A stretch of DNA of 52,638 bases from Deltaproteobacteria bacterium (lineage in GTDB: Bacteria > Desulfobacterota > DSM-4660 > Desulfatiglandales > HGW-15). The notes under the pieces were generated by a model. That model saw nothing but the letters and a program-made list of their open reading frames with translations, had not been told where the DNA came from and made no database searches. Below are positions 1 to 7,114 of this stretch, piece after piece. The stretch spans positions 1 through 52,638 of the forward strand of contig JAFGFM010000129.1 in NCBI GenBank assembly GCA_016931115.1. Reading direction: 5' to 3'. The translations under genes and the position numbers were made by a program. Within the stretch, counting starts at the first letter, position 1. Each line of letters begins with the position of its first letter.

Positions 1-1185
1 ACAGAGGAGATAATAGCCGGGCTTTCAAAACACCCTGATCTATTTGTTACGGCCCGAAACTCATCATTTTATTACAAAGGCAAACCGTTGAAGGTCCAGG
101 AGGTAAGCAAAGAGCTGGGTGTGCGTTATGTGCTTGATGGCAGTGTCAGGCAGGATGGCGACAAGGTGAGGATCTCAGCCAAGCTGATCGATGCGGAGCA
201 GGGGTATAATATCTGGACAGAGACTTATGACCGTGAAAAAAAGGATATATTTGCACTCCAGTCCGAAATGATGTGGCATATTTTAAGGGAGGTGCGTACA
301 AGGCTGCTTGACAGAGGCCGCGTTCCTGACTTTCTGCCTGAAAAGAAAGACAGCATAGAGTATACAGAGACATACTATATCCTCTACCGTTGTTATAAAG
401 AAAGAACCCCTGACATGCTGAATACTGCAAAGGAGCTGGCTGATAAACTTATAGAAATAGCGCCTGACCCCTGGGTCTATTACATGAGGGGCTCTATTCT
501 TATAGCACTTGCAGGGCCTCCCAACAGTAAGGTAGCCGAATATCTTGATGAGGCTGAAAAGGATGCTAAAGCGGTAGAAAGCCTTGATAAGGGGGCAAGT
601 CTTGCTATTTTGGGGCAGCTGTATCTGGCGAAGTATGAACGTGAAAAGGCATTGGAACATCATGAAAAGGCATTGGAATATCTTGAAAAGGCATTGGAGT
701 ATTATCAAAAATGGGCAGAGATATCCCCCGATTCAAAGAATGCCCACTTTGGCCTGGGCTTTACCCTTTTGCTTTGGCAGCGTTATGATGAGTCAGCAAA
801 ACATTATAAGATCGGGACCGATTTAGACCCCCGGTCTGAGATCCAGAATTATGTATTTATGGGCATCTCCTATTCAAGCCCATCGCCAACCGGTTTTTCA
901 AACGTGGTAGAGGCAAAGAGGGAACTTGAAATGGCTTCAATGCCGCCGAACCAGAATAATTTCCTTGCACATCTGTATCTTACCCTTATCTATACCTATG
1001 AGGATCAGATGGAAAGGGCGCGCAGCCATGCAAAAGAGATACTCAGGATATATCCCTATTTCTCAACTGAGGCATACGCATACAGGTTATGGTTACCCAT
1101 GGACGAGGAGACAATCAAATTTCATAAGGAATTATTAAAAAAGGCAGGCATACCTGAAAAGAGCAGCTTTAATCCTTTTGAATAA
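1..1185 (+). CDS. TolB-like/TPR protein, 3' part of a gene cut by the window edge
   Basis: The frame is open from base 1, so this is the C-terminal 394 residues of a longer protein. Visible residues 1-90 resemble the TolB-like segment (VLDGSVRQDGDKVRISAKL, then IWTETYDRE) that often follows a class III adenylate/guanylate cyclase domain or a winged helix in bacterial regulators. The rest is helical TPR-type sequence, with units such as AHFGLGFTLLLWQRYDESAKH, likely a protein-binding surface. Codons 643-705 contain three in-frame 21-bp repeats encoding a repeated EKALE motif. It converges on the kinase gene, with 12 bp between stops. Whether a cyclase domain lies upstream cannot be seen. An internal TTG at 88 is not a credible start because homology continues upstream of it. 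Confidence 0.75.
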   Translation, partial: TEEIIAGLSKHPDLFVTARNSSFYYKGKPLKVQEVSKELGVRYVLDGSVRQDGDKVRISAKLIDAEQGYNIWTETYDREKKDIFALQSEMMWHILREVRTRLLDRGRVPDFLPEKKDSIEYTETYYILYRCYKERTPDMLNTAKELADKLIEIAPDPWVYYMRGSILIALAGPPNSKVAEYLDEAEKDAKAVESLDKGASLAILGQLYLAKYEREKALEHHEKALEYLEKALEYYQKWAEISPDSKNAHFGLGFTLLLWQRYDESAKHYKIGTDLDPRSEIQNYVFMGISYSSPSPTGFSNVVEAKRELEMASMPPNQNNFLAHLYLTLIYTYEDQMERARSHAKEILRIYPYFSTEAYAYRLWLPMDEETIKFHKELLKKAGIPEKSSFNPFE

Positions 1186-1197
1186 AAAAGGCGCAGG

Positions 1198-2484
1198 TCA
1201 GGGGTTCAGCCTCTGATCTGCCTCCCTGAAGCGTTCGGCAAGGGTGCGTATAAAAGGGCTGAGCCATGAACCGGTATCCAGCTCCTCCTTGAAGTACTGG
1301 CTTTTCACCACCGCAACTGTCACGTTGTCAACGGCCTCAACGCTCGCTGACCTGGGTTTTTCTGTCAATATGGCTGTTTCACCAAATACATCACCAGACC
1401 CCATGATGCGTAGTTCAACCTTTTCGCCATTGATGGTCTTAAAGGCGCGGCATTTACCGGATCTTATGATATATGCCTCATGTCCAATATCCCCTTCACG
1501 CACAATAAGGGTGCCGGGCCTGTATGTGTGGCCTGGAAACCTCTCGCTCCCCTCCAGAAAATTCTCAAGGTCGTTCTTGAGCTCTTCCACTGACTGGTAA
1601 CGATCCGCCGGCTCTTTGCTCATAGCCTTCATAGTAATCCTGATAAGCCCTAATGGCAGCGGGAAATCCACCCTCTCATCAGGGGGCGATATCTCGCATA
1701 TCCTTGCATTTATAACCATGTCCCTTAGTGAATCTCCAGGTATTGGGCGTAATCCTGTCAGGATCTCATACAGGGTCGCGCCTATGGAAAAGACGTCGCT
1801 CCGCTCATCAATGCTGTCCAGATCTCCCCTTGCCTGTTCGGGAGACATGTAACAGGGTGTGCCAAATATGTTCCCCTGCACCTCTTCACGCATGCTGAAC
1901 TGCTTGCGCTTTTTGATCTCCGGCAGCTCCATTTTTGCGATGTCTGACACCCCCCCCTTTTTGATACGAGCAATACCCCAGTCCATGAGATATACCTGGC
2001 CAAAACTTCCGACCATTATATTGTCAGGTTTGATGTCACGGTGTATAACACCTTTACTGTGGGCATATGACACAGCATCGCAAACCTTTATCATTATCTG
2101 TATCAGGTGGAATATGTCTTTATCTGTCCTCTGGGAAAGATCCTTTTCATTGATCAGTTCATAGAGCACCTTGCCGCGCACCTTTTTCATGGTGAAAAAG
2201 AGCCTCTCTTTTTTATCAAGTCCCAGCTCATATATGGGTATGATATTGGGATGATCCAGCTGTGCGGTAATCTGCGCCTCGACCACCATGCGGCTCAGTT
2301 CATAATCATCCTTAATCTTCTCATCCCTGGTAATCTTCATGGCAATTTGTCGCATAAGATTTGTGTCTATGGCATTCATTAGAAGGGACATGCCCCCTTC
2401 CTGAAACTTTTCACCTGTGATAAGCCGTTTTTCAGTCTTGTTTTCAGGCCTTCTCGGGTCTATAAATACAATATCTTCTGACAT
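1198..2484 (-). CDS. Ser/Thr protein kinase with C-terminal cyclic-nucleotide-binding domain
   Basis: This is a Hanks-type kinase of 428 residues. Visible motifs are the ATP lysine in IAMKI (K50), helix-C glutamate E69, the catalytic loop HRDIKPDN (148-155), DWG in place of DFG (168-170) and SPEQARG after the activation segment. The glycine loop is degenerate (FQEGGMSLLM), and the activation segment carries an extra basic stretch. Residues about 310-425 form a cNMP-binding beta-roll with the phosphate cassette FGETAILTEKPRSASV. No transmembrane helix is seen, so it should be cytoplasmic. The longest frame begins at 2538, but the ATG at 2484 has AAGG upstream and starts the family-like sequence, so I use it. 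A good sigma-70 promoter lies 100 bp upstream. I infer that cAMP or cGMP binding gates the kinase. A cyclase next door is possible but unproven. Confidence 0.9.
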   Translation of the reverse strand: MSEDIVFIDPRRPENKTEKRLITGEKFQEGGMSLLMNAIDTNLMRQIAMKITRDEKIKDDYELSRMVVEAQITAQLDHPNIIPIYELGLDKKERLFFTMKKVRGKVLYELINEKDLSQRTDKDIFHLIQIMIKVCDAVSYAHSKGVIHRDIKPDNIMVGSFGQVYLMDWGIARIKKGGVSDIAKMELPEIKKRKQFSMREEVQGNIFGTPCYMSPEQARGDLDSIDERSDVFSIGATLYEILTGLRPIPGDSLRDMVINARICEISPPDERVDFPLPLGLIRITMKAMSKEPADRYQSVEELKNDLENFLEGSERFPGHTYRPGTLIVREGDIGHEAYIIRSGKCRAFKTINGEKVELRIMGSGDVFGETAILTEKPRSASVEAVDNVTVAVVKSQYFKEELDTGSWLSPFIRTLAERFREADQRLNP

Positions 2485-2822
2485 AATTACCTTAAAACTT
2501 CCTGTTATAAAAAAAACCTGATTAAGAAACCGGGTCATGAATAATTTTTATTTATGGCCGGCAGGGTTGTTACCTGTTTTATGGACTATAAAAAATCAGA
2601 AATATCATGTCAAACTAAATTGAGACGTTGAGATGGGAGTTGATACTGTCTCAGGCGATAATTAACTCCGGCATTCAATAAGCTGCAGCCATTCTTTTGA
2701 GTCAGGTATAAAAACCTATCAATATACACCCATAATAATCTTTGCAAAGAAATGAAAATAGTTTTGGAAATTACCATACAAGAAAACAATTTTGACATAT
2801 TGTAAGGTAATCGGCGTATTAA
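2485..2822. other. 338-bp intergenic region
   Basis: This AT-rich stretch separates the kinase from the small ORF at 2823. It holds the kinase promoter (2585-2613). Near its right end, TTGACA at 2791-2796 is followed by TATTAA after a 19-bp spacer; this is a weaker candidate that would place transcription start inside the annotated TTG codon region. Nothing else is recognised. Confidence 0.5.
2585..2613 (-). promoter_or_regulatory. sigma-70 promoter for the kinase gene
   Basis: On the minus strand a perfect TTGACA (2613-2608) is followed after exactly 17 bp by TATAGT (2590-2585). The predicted transcript would start near 2578 and carry a leader of about 95 nt before the ATG at 2484. Confidence 0.7.
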
Positions 2823-3140
2823 TTGGCAATAAAAGGTGTTCTAAAAGAAGAGCTGGATAATTCCATCAGGATGAAGGAACGATATGAAAAGGAACTGGAA
2901 AAGCTACCAGTCGGAAGCCTTATCAAAAAAAAGATAAAAGGCCATGAGTATTATTACATAGTGCTCAGAGAAAATGGCAATGTAAAGTTTGAATATAAAG
3001 GCAGGGATGTACCGGATAAATTAAAAGATGAATATTCAAGATTGAAGGAATTGAGGAAAAAGTACCGGAACAATATTTCGCAGTTAAAAAAACAGATAAA
3101 GTTTTTAAATGGTGCATTACGTGGAAAAGAATCAATCTGA
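2823..3140 (+). CDS. Small coiled-coil protein, putative partner of the nucleotidyltransferase remnant
   Basis: The frame encodes 105 residues. It is strongly charged and mostly helical: an N-terminal helix (about 5-27), a short beta-like stretch HEYYYIVLRENGNVKFEYKG (about 40-60), then a lysine-rich coiled coil (65-98). The start is uncertain: TTG at 2823 gives the longest frame, while ATG at 2871 would give 89 residues. Its last 20 bp overlap the GTG start of the next, broken gene. That layout is typical of two-gene toxin-antitoxin or Abi-like modules in which a small protein precedes a GSWC-type nucleotidyltransferase. I do not recognise a named family, and function is inferred only from this context. 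Confidence 0.55.
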   Translation: MAIKGVLKEELDNSIRMKERYEKELEKLPVGSLIKKKIKGHEYYYIVLRENGNVKFEYKGRDVPDKLKDEYSRLKELRKKYRNNISQLKKQIKFLNGALRGKESI

Positions 3141-3465
3141 TCTATTTCTGGAGGTCCTGAGACGTCTTGATAAGGCTGGGATATTATCAAAGATAATACT
3201 CATTGGCAGCTGGTGTCTTATACAGGCATTATTATTCCAAGGAAAGTAACCTGACAACATTGAGCCCAGGGACATTGACTTTCTAGTCTCAAGAGATTTG
3301 AAGGTAAAAGATAAGGTTGATTTACCAAAATTGCTGGAGGACATTGGATTTATAGAAGATTACAAGTTTTCACAGGGCTATGTAAGGCTCATGCATCCTG
3401 AATTGATAATGGAGTTTTTTGATATCAGATGGGAAAATGAAGACATGCATAAAAGTCTCACATAA
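3121..3465 (+). pseudogene. Nucleotidyltransferase-fold gene, interrupted and truncated
   Basis: Read from GTG at 3121, the frame gives an N-terminal helix, then IGSWCLIQALLFQGK, a TAA stop at 3247-3249, and continues in the same frame with EPRDIDFLVSRDLK and about 60 further residues to TAA at 3463. The GSWC motif followed by DID is the signature of a nucleotidyltransferase fold like those in AbiEii-type and related toxin proteins. One in-frame nonsense codon splits the GS motif from the DID metal site, and the protein ends earlier than usual for such enzymes (commonly 200 or more residues). It is therefore probably inactive. Stop-codon readthrough or a sequencing error at 3247 is the alternative. 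Confidence 0.65.
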
Positions 3466-3540
3466 TTCACACATAGACTTGATACACAAAAAAAAGGGAT
3501 TAAGCCGAAACGGTTAATCCCTTCAATTTATAGTCATTTA

Positions 3541-3617
3541 TGGTGCGCCCAGCAAGATTCGAACTTGCGACCTGCGGATTCGTAGTCCGTCACTCTATCC
3601 ATCTGAGCTATGGGCGC
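3541..3617 (-). tRNA. tRNA-Arg(ACG)
   Basis: The minus strand folds as a full cloverleaf. The acceptor stem pairs GCGCCCA with TGGGCGC, the D arm contains AGCTCAGATGGATAGAG, the anticodon loop is CTACGAA (anticodon ACG), and the T arm contains GTTCGAATC. The terminal CCA is encoded (bases 3543-3541). The closing pair of the anticodon stem is an A-C mismatch; the other four pairs are sound. ACG (read as ICG) decodes CGU, CGC and CGA arginine codons. Confidence 0.95.
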
Positions 3618-3630
3618 ACAGAGAAAAAGA

Positions 3631-3659
3631 TTTTTAGCACATTGGTTATCAATTTTCAA
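3631..3659 (-). promoter_or_regulatory. Probable promoter of tRNA-Arg
   Basis: On the minus strand TTGAAA (3659-3654) lies 17 bp from TAAAAA (3636-3631), which is preceded by TGC and so forms an extended -10 element. Transcription would begin a few bases before the mature tRNA 5' end at 3617. The flanking repeated AATTGATAATTGAT sequence is AT-rich, like an UP element. Confidence 0.4.
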
Positions 3660-3700
3660 TGATCAATTATCAATTATCATTCAAAAAAAATATACCAATA

Positions 3701-3737
3701 AAAAAAGGCCAGGCAACTTCTGGTTGCATGGCCTTTT
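3701..3737 (-). terminator. Rho-independent terminator of the small secreted protein gene
   Basis: Read on the minus strand, GGCCATGCAAC pairs with GTTGCCTGGCC with one mismatch around a short loop, followed by a run of seven T. It lies just past the stop codon at 3755 and before the tRNA promoter. Confidence 0.8.
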
Positions 3738-3754
3738 ATAGGTACTAAAAGTAA

Positions 3755-4150
3755 TTACTTTGCTTTTTTAAGGACTATTGGAGGCATATCTCCCATTGCA
3801 GGTCCACCAGCTGGTGCGCCTTCGGGTGGAGCGGGCATATCCATCTTCATTTCAATGGTGTCGCCTTTTACTTCGCCCTTAAATACCATTGGCTGACCCA
3901 TACCGAAATCAAGAGCAAAAGAAAATTTGTTGCCATCGATCTTGCCATCTTTGATGGCCAGGTCGTTTCCGTCCATGCCCTTTGTGTTTCCTGTCAGTGT
4001 GCTGCCATCGGCCTTGAATGTATAGTTGATCTTCATGGGCTCGCCCCCGCCCATTCCTGCAACCTCTCCCTGCCAGTTGCCATCGATGTCAGCTGCAAAG
4101 GTCATCCCTGCTACAAGCATAAACAATACTGAAAAAATAAAAGCTCTCAT
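3755..4150 (-). CDS. Small secreted glycine/methionine-rich protein
   Basis: The 131-residue protein has a clear Sec signal peptide (MRAFIFSVLFMLVAGMTFAA, cleavage after about residue 19). The mature part begins DIDGNWQGEV and has alternating short strands separated by glycines (FKADGSTLTGNTKG, FKGEVKGDTIEMKM). This looks like a small beta-barrel or lipocalin-like fold of the kind found in many short periplasmic proteins. The tail is rich in Pro, Gly, Ala and Met and ends in basic residues. No catalytic motif is visible. The gene has its own promoter, a strong AGGAGG ribosome site 7 bp before ATG, and its own terminator, so it is a monocistronic, probably well-expressed unit. Function unknown. 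Confidence 0.8.
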   Translation of the reverse strand: MRAFIFSVLFMLVAGMTFAADIDGNWQGEVAGMGGGEPMKINYTFKADGSTLTGNTKGMDGNDLAIKDGKIDGNKFSFALDFGMGQPMVFKGEVKGDTIEMKMDMPAPPEGAPAGGPAMGDMPPIVLKKAK

Positions 4151-4209
4151 TTACGTTCCTCCTCTTTGGTTTTTTAATTTAATAAAAAAGAAATGCCATG
4201 TTGGGGCCA

Positions 4210-4238
4210 AGCATAGAGTCGATATCATCCTGTGTCAA
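4210..4238 (-). promoter_or_regulatory. sigma-70 promoter of the small secreted protein gene
   Basis: On the minus strand a perfect TTGACA (4238-4233) is separated by exactly 17 bp from TATGCT (4215-4210), about 60 bp before the ATG at 4150. Confidence 0.7.
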
Positions 4239-4353
4239 GAAGAAAATAAAATGCGGAAATTCAGCACTTATGGTCATAATATTTTAAAAAAGCGGTTTTA
4301 TGTGCAATATACCCTGAATCAAGGCTTAAATTGTCCATGTTAATGGATTTAGA

Positions 4354-5127
4354 CTAACTTTCTTCGATTTCTTCCTGCTCATTTTCATCATCTTCAGGGT
4401 ATTTACTTCCTAAAAGCTCAAGGTATGTATCTTCAAGCTCCTTCATCTCCCTCAGAATATCCATTGCGTGCCTTGTGCCCACCTCTGCTGCCTTTTCAGA
4501 GTCCCTCTGCTTGAATGCCTCAAGTATTTTGTCATGGTCACCATCATTGTGGATAATGGTGGTTACAGGTTTCATGGTCCTTATAAAGCTCTCTGTAAAG
4601 TCCATGATATTCTCCATGATAATGGAATATATCGGGTTTCCGCATGCACGGCCCACAAACCTGTGGAACAGGGCATAAAGGTTGTCAAGTTTGTCATGCT
4701 CCTTTATAACGGCATAAGAGGCCAATAGATCCTGCATCTCTTTTAACATTTTAGGCGTTGCATTCTGAGCCGTAAGCCTGCATACCTCAGGCTCAAGAAG
4801 TAGCCTTGCCCTGGCAAGATGATCTACCTTTACCCTCCTGTATCGGATAAGGTCTGCAAAGTCCTCCATGAAGGGCAATTGGTACAGCTCGCGCACAAAT
4901 GCGCCGCCTGTTATACCCCTTCTTATCTCAAGAAAACCGCGTGATTGAAGCACCCTGATCCCTTCCCTTATTACAGGCCTGCTAACGCCTAACATCCTTG
5001 CAAGCTCGGTCTCACTTGGAAGCGCCTCCCCTGTTTTGTATTTACCCGAGAGGATGGCCTTTTTTATCTCATTTACCACATCCTCATAGAGGTTTGTGGC
5101 ACGCTTTATCTTTTTAAATCCCTGCAA
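4354..5127 (-). CDS. FadR/GntR-family transcriptional regulator
   Basis: An N-terminal winged helix-turn-helix (about residues 10-75, with LPSETELARMLGVSRPVIRE as recognition region) is followed by an FCD all-helical ligand domain. Histidines in FHRF, GDHDKI and TRHAMDI match the metal/ligand site of that domain. An acidic tail (DDENEQEEIEES) ends the protein. A TTG at 5160 gives a longer frame; TTG at 5127 is preceded by GGAGAAGG and begins just before the conserved wing domain, so I prefer it. The gene is divergent from the TRAP transporter operon. FadR-type proteins often control such transporters in response to a carboxylic acid, so it probably represses dctPQM. The operator and effector are not visible. 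Confidence 0.85.
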   Translation of the reverse strand: MQGFKKIKRATNLYEDVVNEIKKAILSGKYKTGEALPSETELARMLGVSRPVIREGIRVLQSRGFLEIRRGITGGAFVRELYQLPFMEDFADLIRYRRVKVDHLARARLLLEPEVCRLTAQNATPKMLKEMQDLLASYAVIKEHDKLDNLYALFHRFVGRACGNPIYSIIMENIMDFTESFIRTMKPVTTIIHNDGDHDKILEAFKQRDSEKAAEVGTRHAMDILREMKELEDTYLELLGSKYPEDDENEQEEIEES

Positions 5128-5380
5128 TTTCCTTCTCCCTGCACAGAAAACTGGAGACAAAAACAGGAAAGAGAAAAAAGACCATTAACACCTCTTTTCT
5201 ATTTCCTCTATTCTCTTTTCTGGTCTTTTTCTATTCTCTTTTCCAGCTTTATATTTTCAATAGTTTGTGTTGTTTCAATGCCTTTCTTTATATCATGATT
5301 TAAAGCCCCTTTTCCACATCTTTTTGTTGCCGGAATTCTTTATATTTTTTTTTAGATGTGTTAAGGCTTTGTTTTAATGT

Positions 5381-5385
5381 GGAGG
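5381..5385 (+). promoter_or_regulatory. Ribosome binding site fixing the dctP start
   Basis: GGAGG followed by five bases and GTG at 5391. A longer frame from GTG at 5358 would add residues before the signal peptide with no such site, so 5391 is the start. Confidence 0.8.
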
Positions 5386-5390
5386 TAAAC

Positions 5391-6434
5391 GTGAAAGGAT
5401 ATTCCCGGATCATCCCTGCTTTTCTGTTATTCATAACCCTGCTGTTCCCATCCCTTGCAGGTGCAAAGAACATCACCCTGAGATTTTCTGACCAGAACTC
5501 CAAAACAGGGTGGGGCCCTATTCATGCATTAAGCCCCTGGGTCGAAATGGTTGAAGAGGCGGTAAGAAAAAATACAAGTCATGAATTGAAAATTATTATT
5601 TTCCCGAATCAGACCCTGGCAAAGGGCAAGGATAACTGGAATGCTGTCAGGACAGGCATTGCTGACATGGGCTGGTGTTTTCACGGATACTGGCCTGGTA
5701 TGACCCCCCTTGCAGATGTAATAAGCCTGCCTGCACTGCCCTTTACCACAGGTGAAAAGGGAAGTGAAACACTCTGGCGGCTCTATGAAAAGTTTCCTGA
5801 GATCAAAAATCAGTTTCATGACAACCACATACTGCTGCTTTATACCACAGAGCCATATTCACTCATAACCACCAGAAAACAGGTAAAGAGTCTTGGGGAT
5901 TTAAGCGGCCTGAAGATCAGGACTACAGGCGGCCCGCCAACAGACCAGATGAAGGCGCTTGGCGGTATTCCAATGTCCATACCCATGCCGGACGTATACC
6001 TGGCCCTTAAGCAGGGGGTGATTGATGGCATGGGTGTTTCATGGGAGGCGGTTCACTCATTCAGGCTGTATGAGGTGGCAGACCACTATACTCAGACACC
6101 ATTTCCCGCGGTCTATTTTTCCATAGCAGTAAATATTAAAAAATGGGATTCACTACCGGATGATGTTAAAAAGGCCATTACCTCGGTAAGTGGTGTAGAG
6201 GGTGCAAGGTTATGGGGTAAAAAATATGATATGGCAAAAGAGGGTGTTTATGAACTGGCCCGCAAAGAGGGTAAAAATATTAACTCTGTTACTCTTTCCG
6301 CTGATGAAATGAACAGGTGGCTTGAGACCGGTGGTAAACCATTATGGGATGAATGGGTAAAAAAGATGGAAAAGGAAGGGTATAAAAATGCCCGTGAGAT
6401 ACTGGATACAACCCTGAACTATTTGCAGGAATAA
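5391..6434 (+). CDS. dctP: TRAP transporter substrate-binding protein, DctP family
   Basis: This is a 347-residue periplasmic binding protein. It has a Sec signal peptide (hydrophobic IIPAFLLFITLLFPSLAGA ending near residue 23), then the DctP-type body. The segment GLKIRTTGGPPTDQMKALGG contains the arginine that pairs with a substrate carboxylate in this family, and LALKQGVIDGMGVSWEAVHS follows. It should deliver an organic acid to the DctQM membrane complex, driven by a sodium or proton gradient. It is the first gene of the operon. A 176-bp gap with an inverted repeat separates it from dctQ, which may let the binding protein be made in excess of the membrane parts. The substrate cannot be told from sequence. 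Confidence 0.92.
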   Translation: MKGYSRIIPAFLLFITLLFPSLAGAKNITLRFSDQNSKTGWGPIHALSPWVEMVEEAVRKNTSHELKIIIFPNQTLAKGKDNWNAVRTGIADMGWCFHGYWPGMTPLADVISLPALPFTTGEKGSETLWRLYEKFPEIKNQFHDNHILLLYTTEPYSLITTRKQVKSLGDLSGLKIRTTGGPPTDQMKALGGIPMSIPMPDVYLALKQGVIDGMGVSWEAVHSFRLYEVADHYTQTPFPAVYFSIAVNIKKWDSLPDDVKKAITSVSGVEGARLWGKKYDMAKEGVYELARKEGKNINSVTLSADEMNRWLETGGKPLWDEWVKKMEKEGYKNAREILDTTLNYLQE

Positions 6435-6442
6435 AATCAGGA

Positions 6443-6600
6443 AAGATGAACGTCGAACATTAAACATCGAACTTTCAACTTCCAATCTTAATACAATAAA
6501 GAGGTTATATTATTGCGTCTGAGGCACAATAATCAGTTATTGGTTTTTTTTAAATAATTCGATGTTGGACATTAAACGTTGGATGTTCATCTTTTTAAGG
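6443..6600. repeat. Imperfect inverted repeat between dctP and dctQ
   Basis: GATGAACGTCGAACATTAAA near 6446 and the reverse complement of ACATTAAACGTTGGATGTTC (near 6568-6590) form two related arms separated by about 90 bp. The arms are built from degenerate GAACATT/AACGTT words. This is the style of dispersed palindromic intergenic repeats seen in many proteobacterial genomes; an RNA copy could fold and stabilise or terminate the dctP message. Confidence 0.5.
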
Positions 6601-6610
6601 TGAAAAAGGG

Positions 6611-7114
6611 ATGCAGGTCATCAACCTGATAAACAAATTTAATACTCTTCTGGTTCTTATCCTGAGGCATATTGCCATATGGATACTTGCTGCCATGATG
6701 TTTCTTACTGCAGCTGATGTTTGCCTCAGGTATATTTTTAACAGCCCTGTCTCAGGGAGCTTTGAGCTTATAGAATACATGATGGCCCTTGCTGTGCCCT
6801 TCAGTATAGTATTTTGTGCAAAGGAGGGCGCCCATGTACAGGTGGATATCCTTCTTGATCATACTGGGAAAAGGTTCAGGTCATTTATCCGCTTTGCAGG
6901 TAACATTATCTCTTTGCTTCTTTTCAGCATTATTGCATGGCAGTCATGCATATATGTTACTGAAGAGCATGCATCAAAACTGACATCCTCAGTCCTTTAT
7001 ATCCCTGTTTACCCCTTTATAGGCGCCCTTGCAGCAGCCTTTATTATCCTGAGCCTGTTAACCCTTGCTGAGATCATCTATTACCTTACAGGGAAGGGAA
7101 AATGGAGCCGATAG
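6611..7114 (+). CDS. dctQ: TRAP transporter small membrane subunit DctQ
   Basis: A 167-residue protein with four hydrophobic segments (about 10-36, 48-68, 90-112, 130-155), the usual size and topology of DctQ. The stretch LRYIFNSPVSGSFELIEYMM is typical of the conserved first-loop region (RY...PVxGSxEL). With DctM it forms the membrane complex that accepts substrate from DctP. Its 3' end overlaps dctM by 13 bp, implying translational coupling. Confidence 0.9.
   Translation: MQVINLINKFNTLLVLILRHIAIWILAAMMFLTAADVCLRYIFNSPVSGSFELIEYMMALAVPFSIVFCAKEGAHVQVDILLDHTGKRFRSFIRFAGNIISLLLFSIIAWQSCIYVTEEHASKLTSSVLYIPVYPFIGALAAAFIILSLLTLAEIIYYLTGKGKWSR

Noticed and set aside
283-708. Minus-strand ORF of 141 residues with hydrophobic, Phe/Cys-rich sequence
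   Set aside because: It is the antisense of the TPR repeat region, and its repeated FKIFQCLF words simply mirror the 21-bp repeats.
5161-5390. Operator for the FadR-type regulator in the divergent region
   Set aside because: The region is full of pyrimidine-rich near-repeats (TTCTCTTTTC words), but no symmetrical site of the expected TGGT-ACCA style could be singled out.
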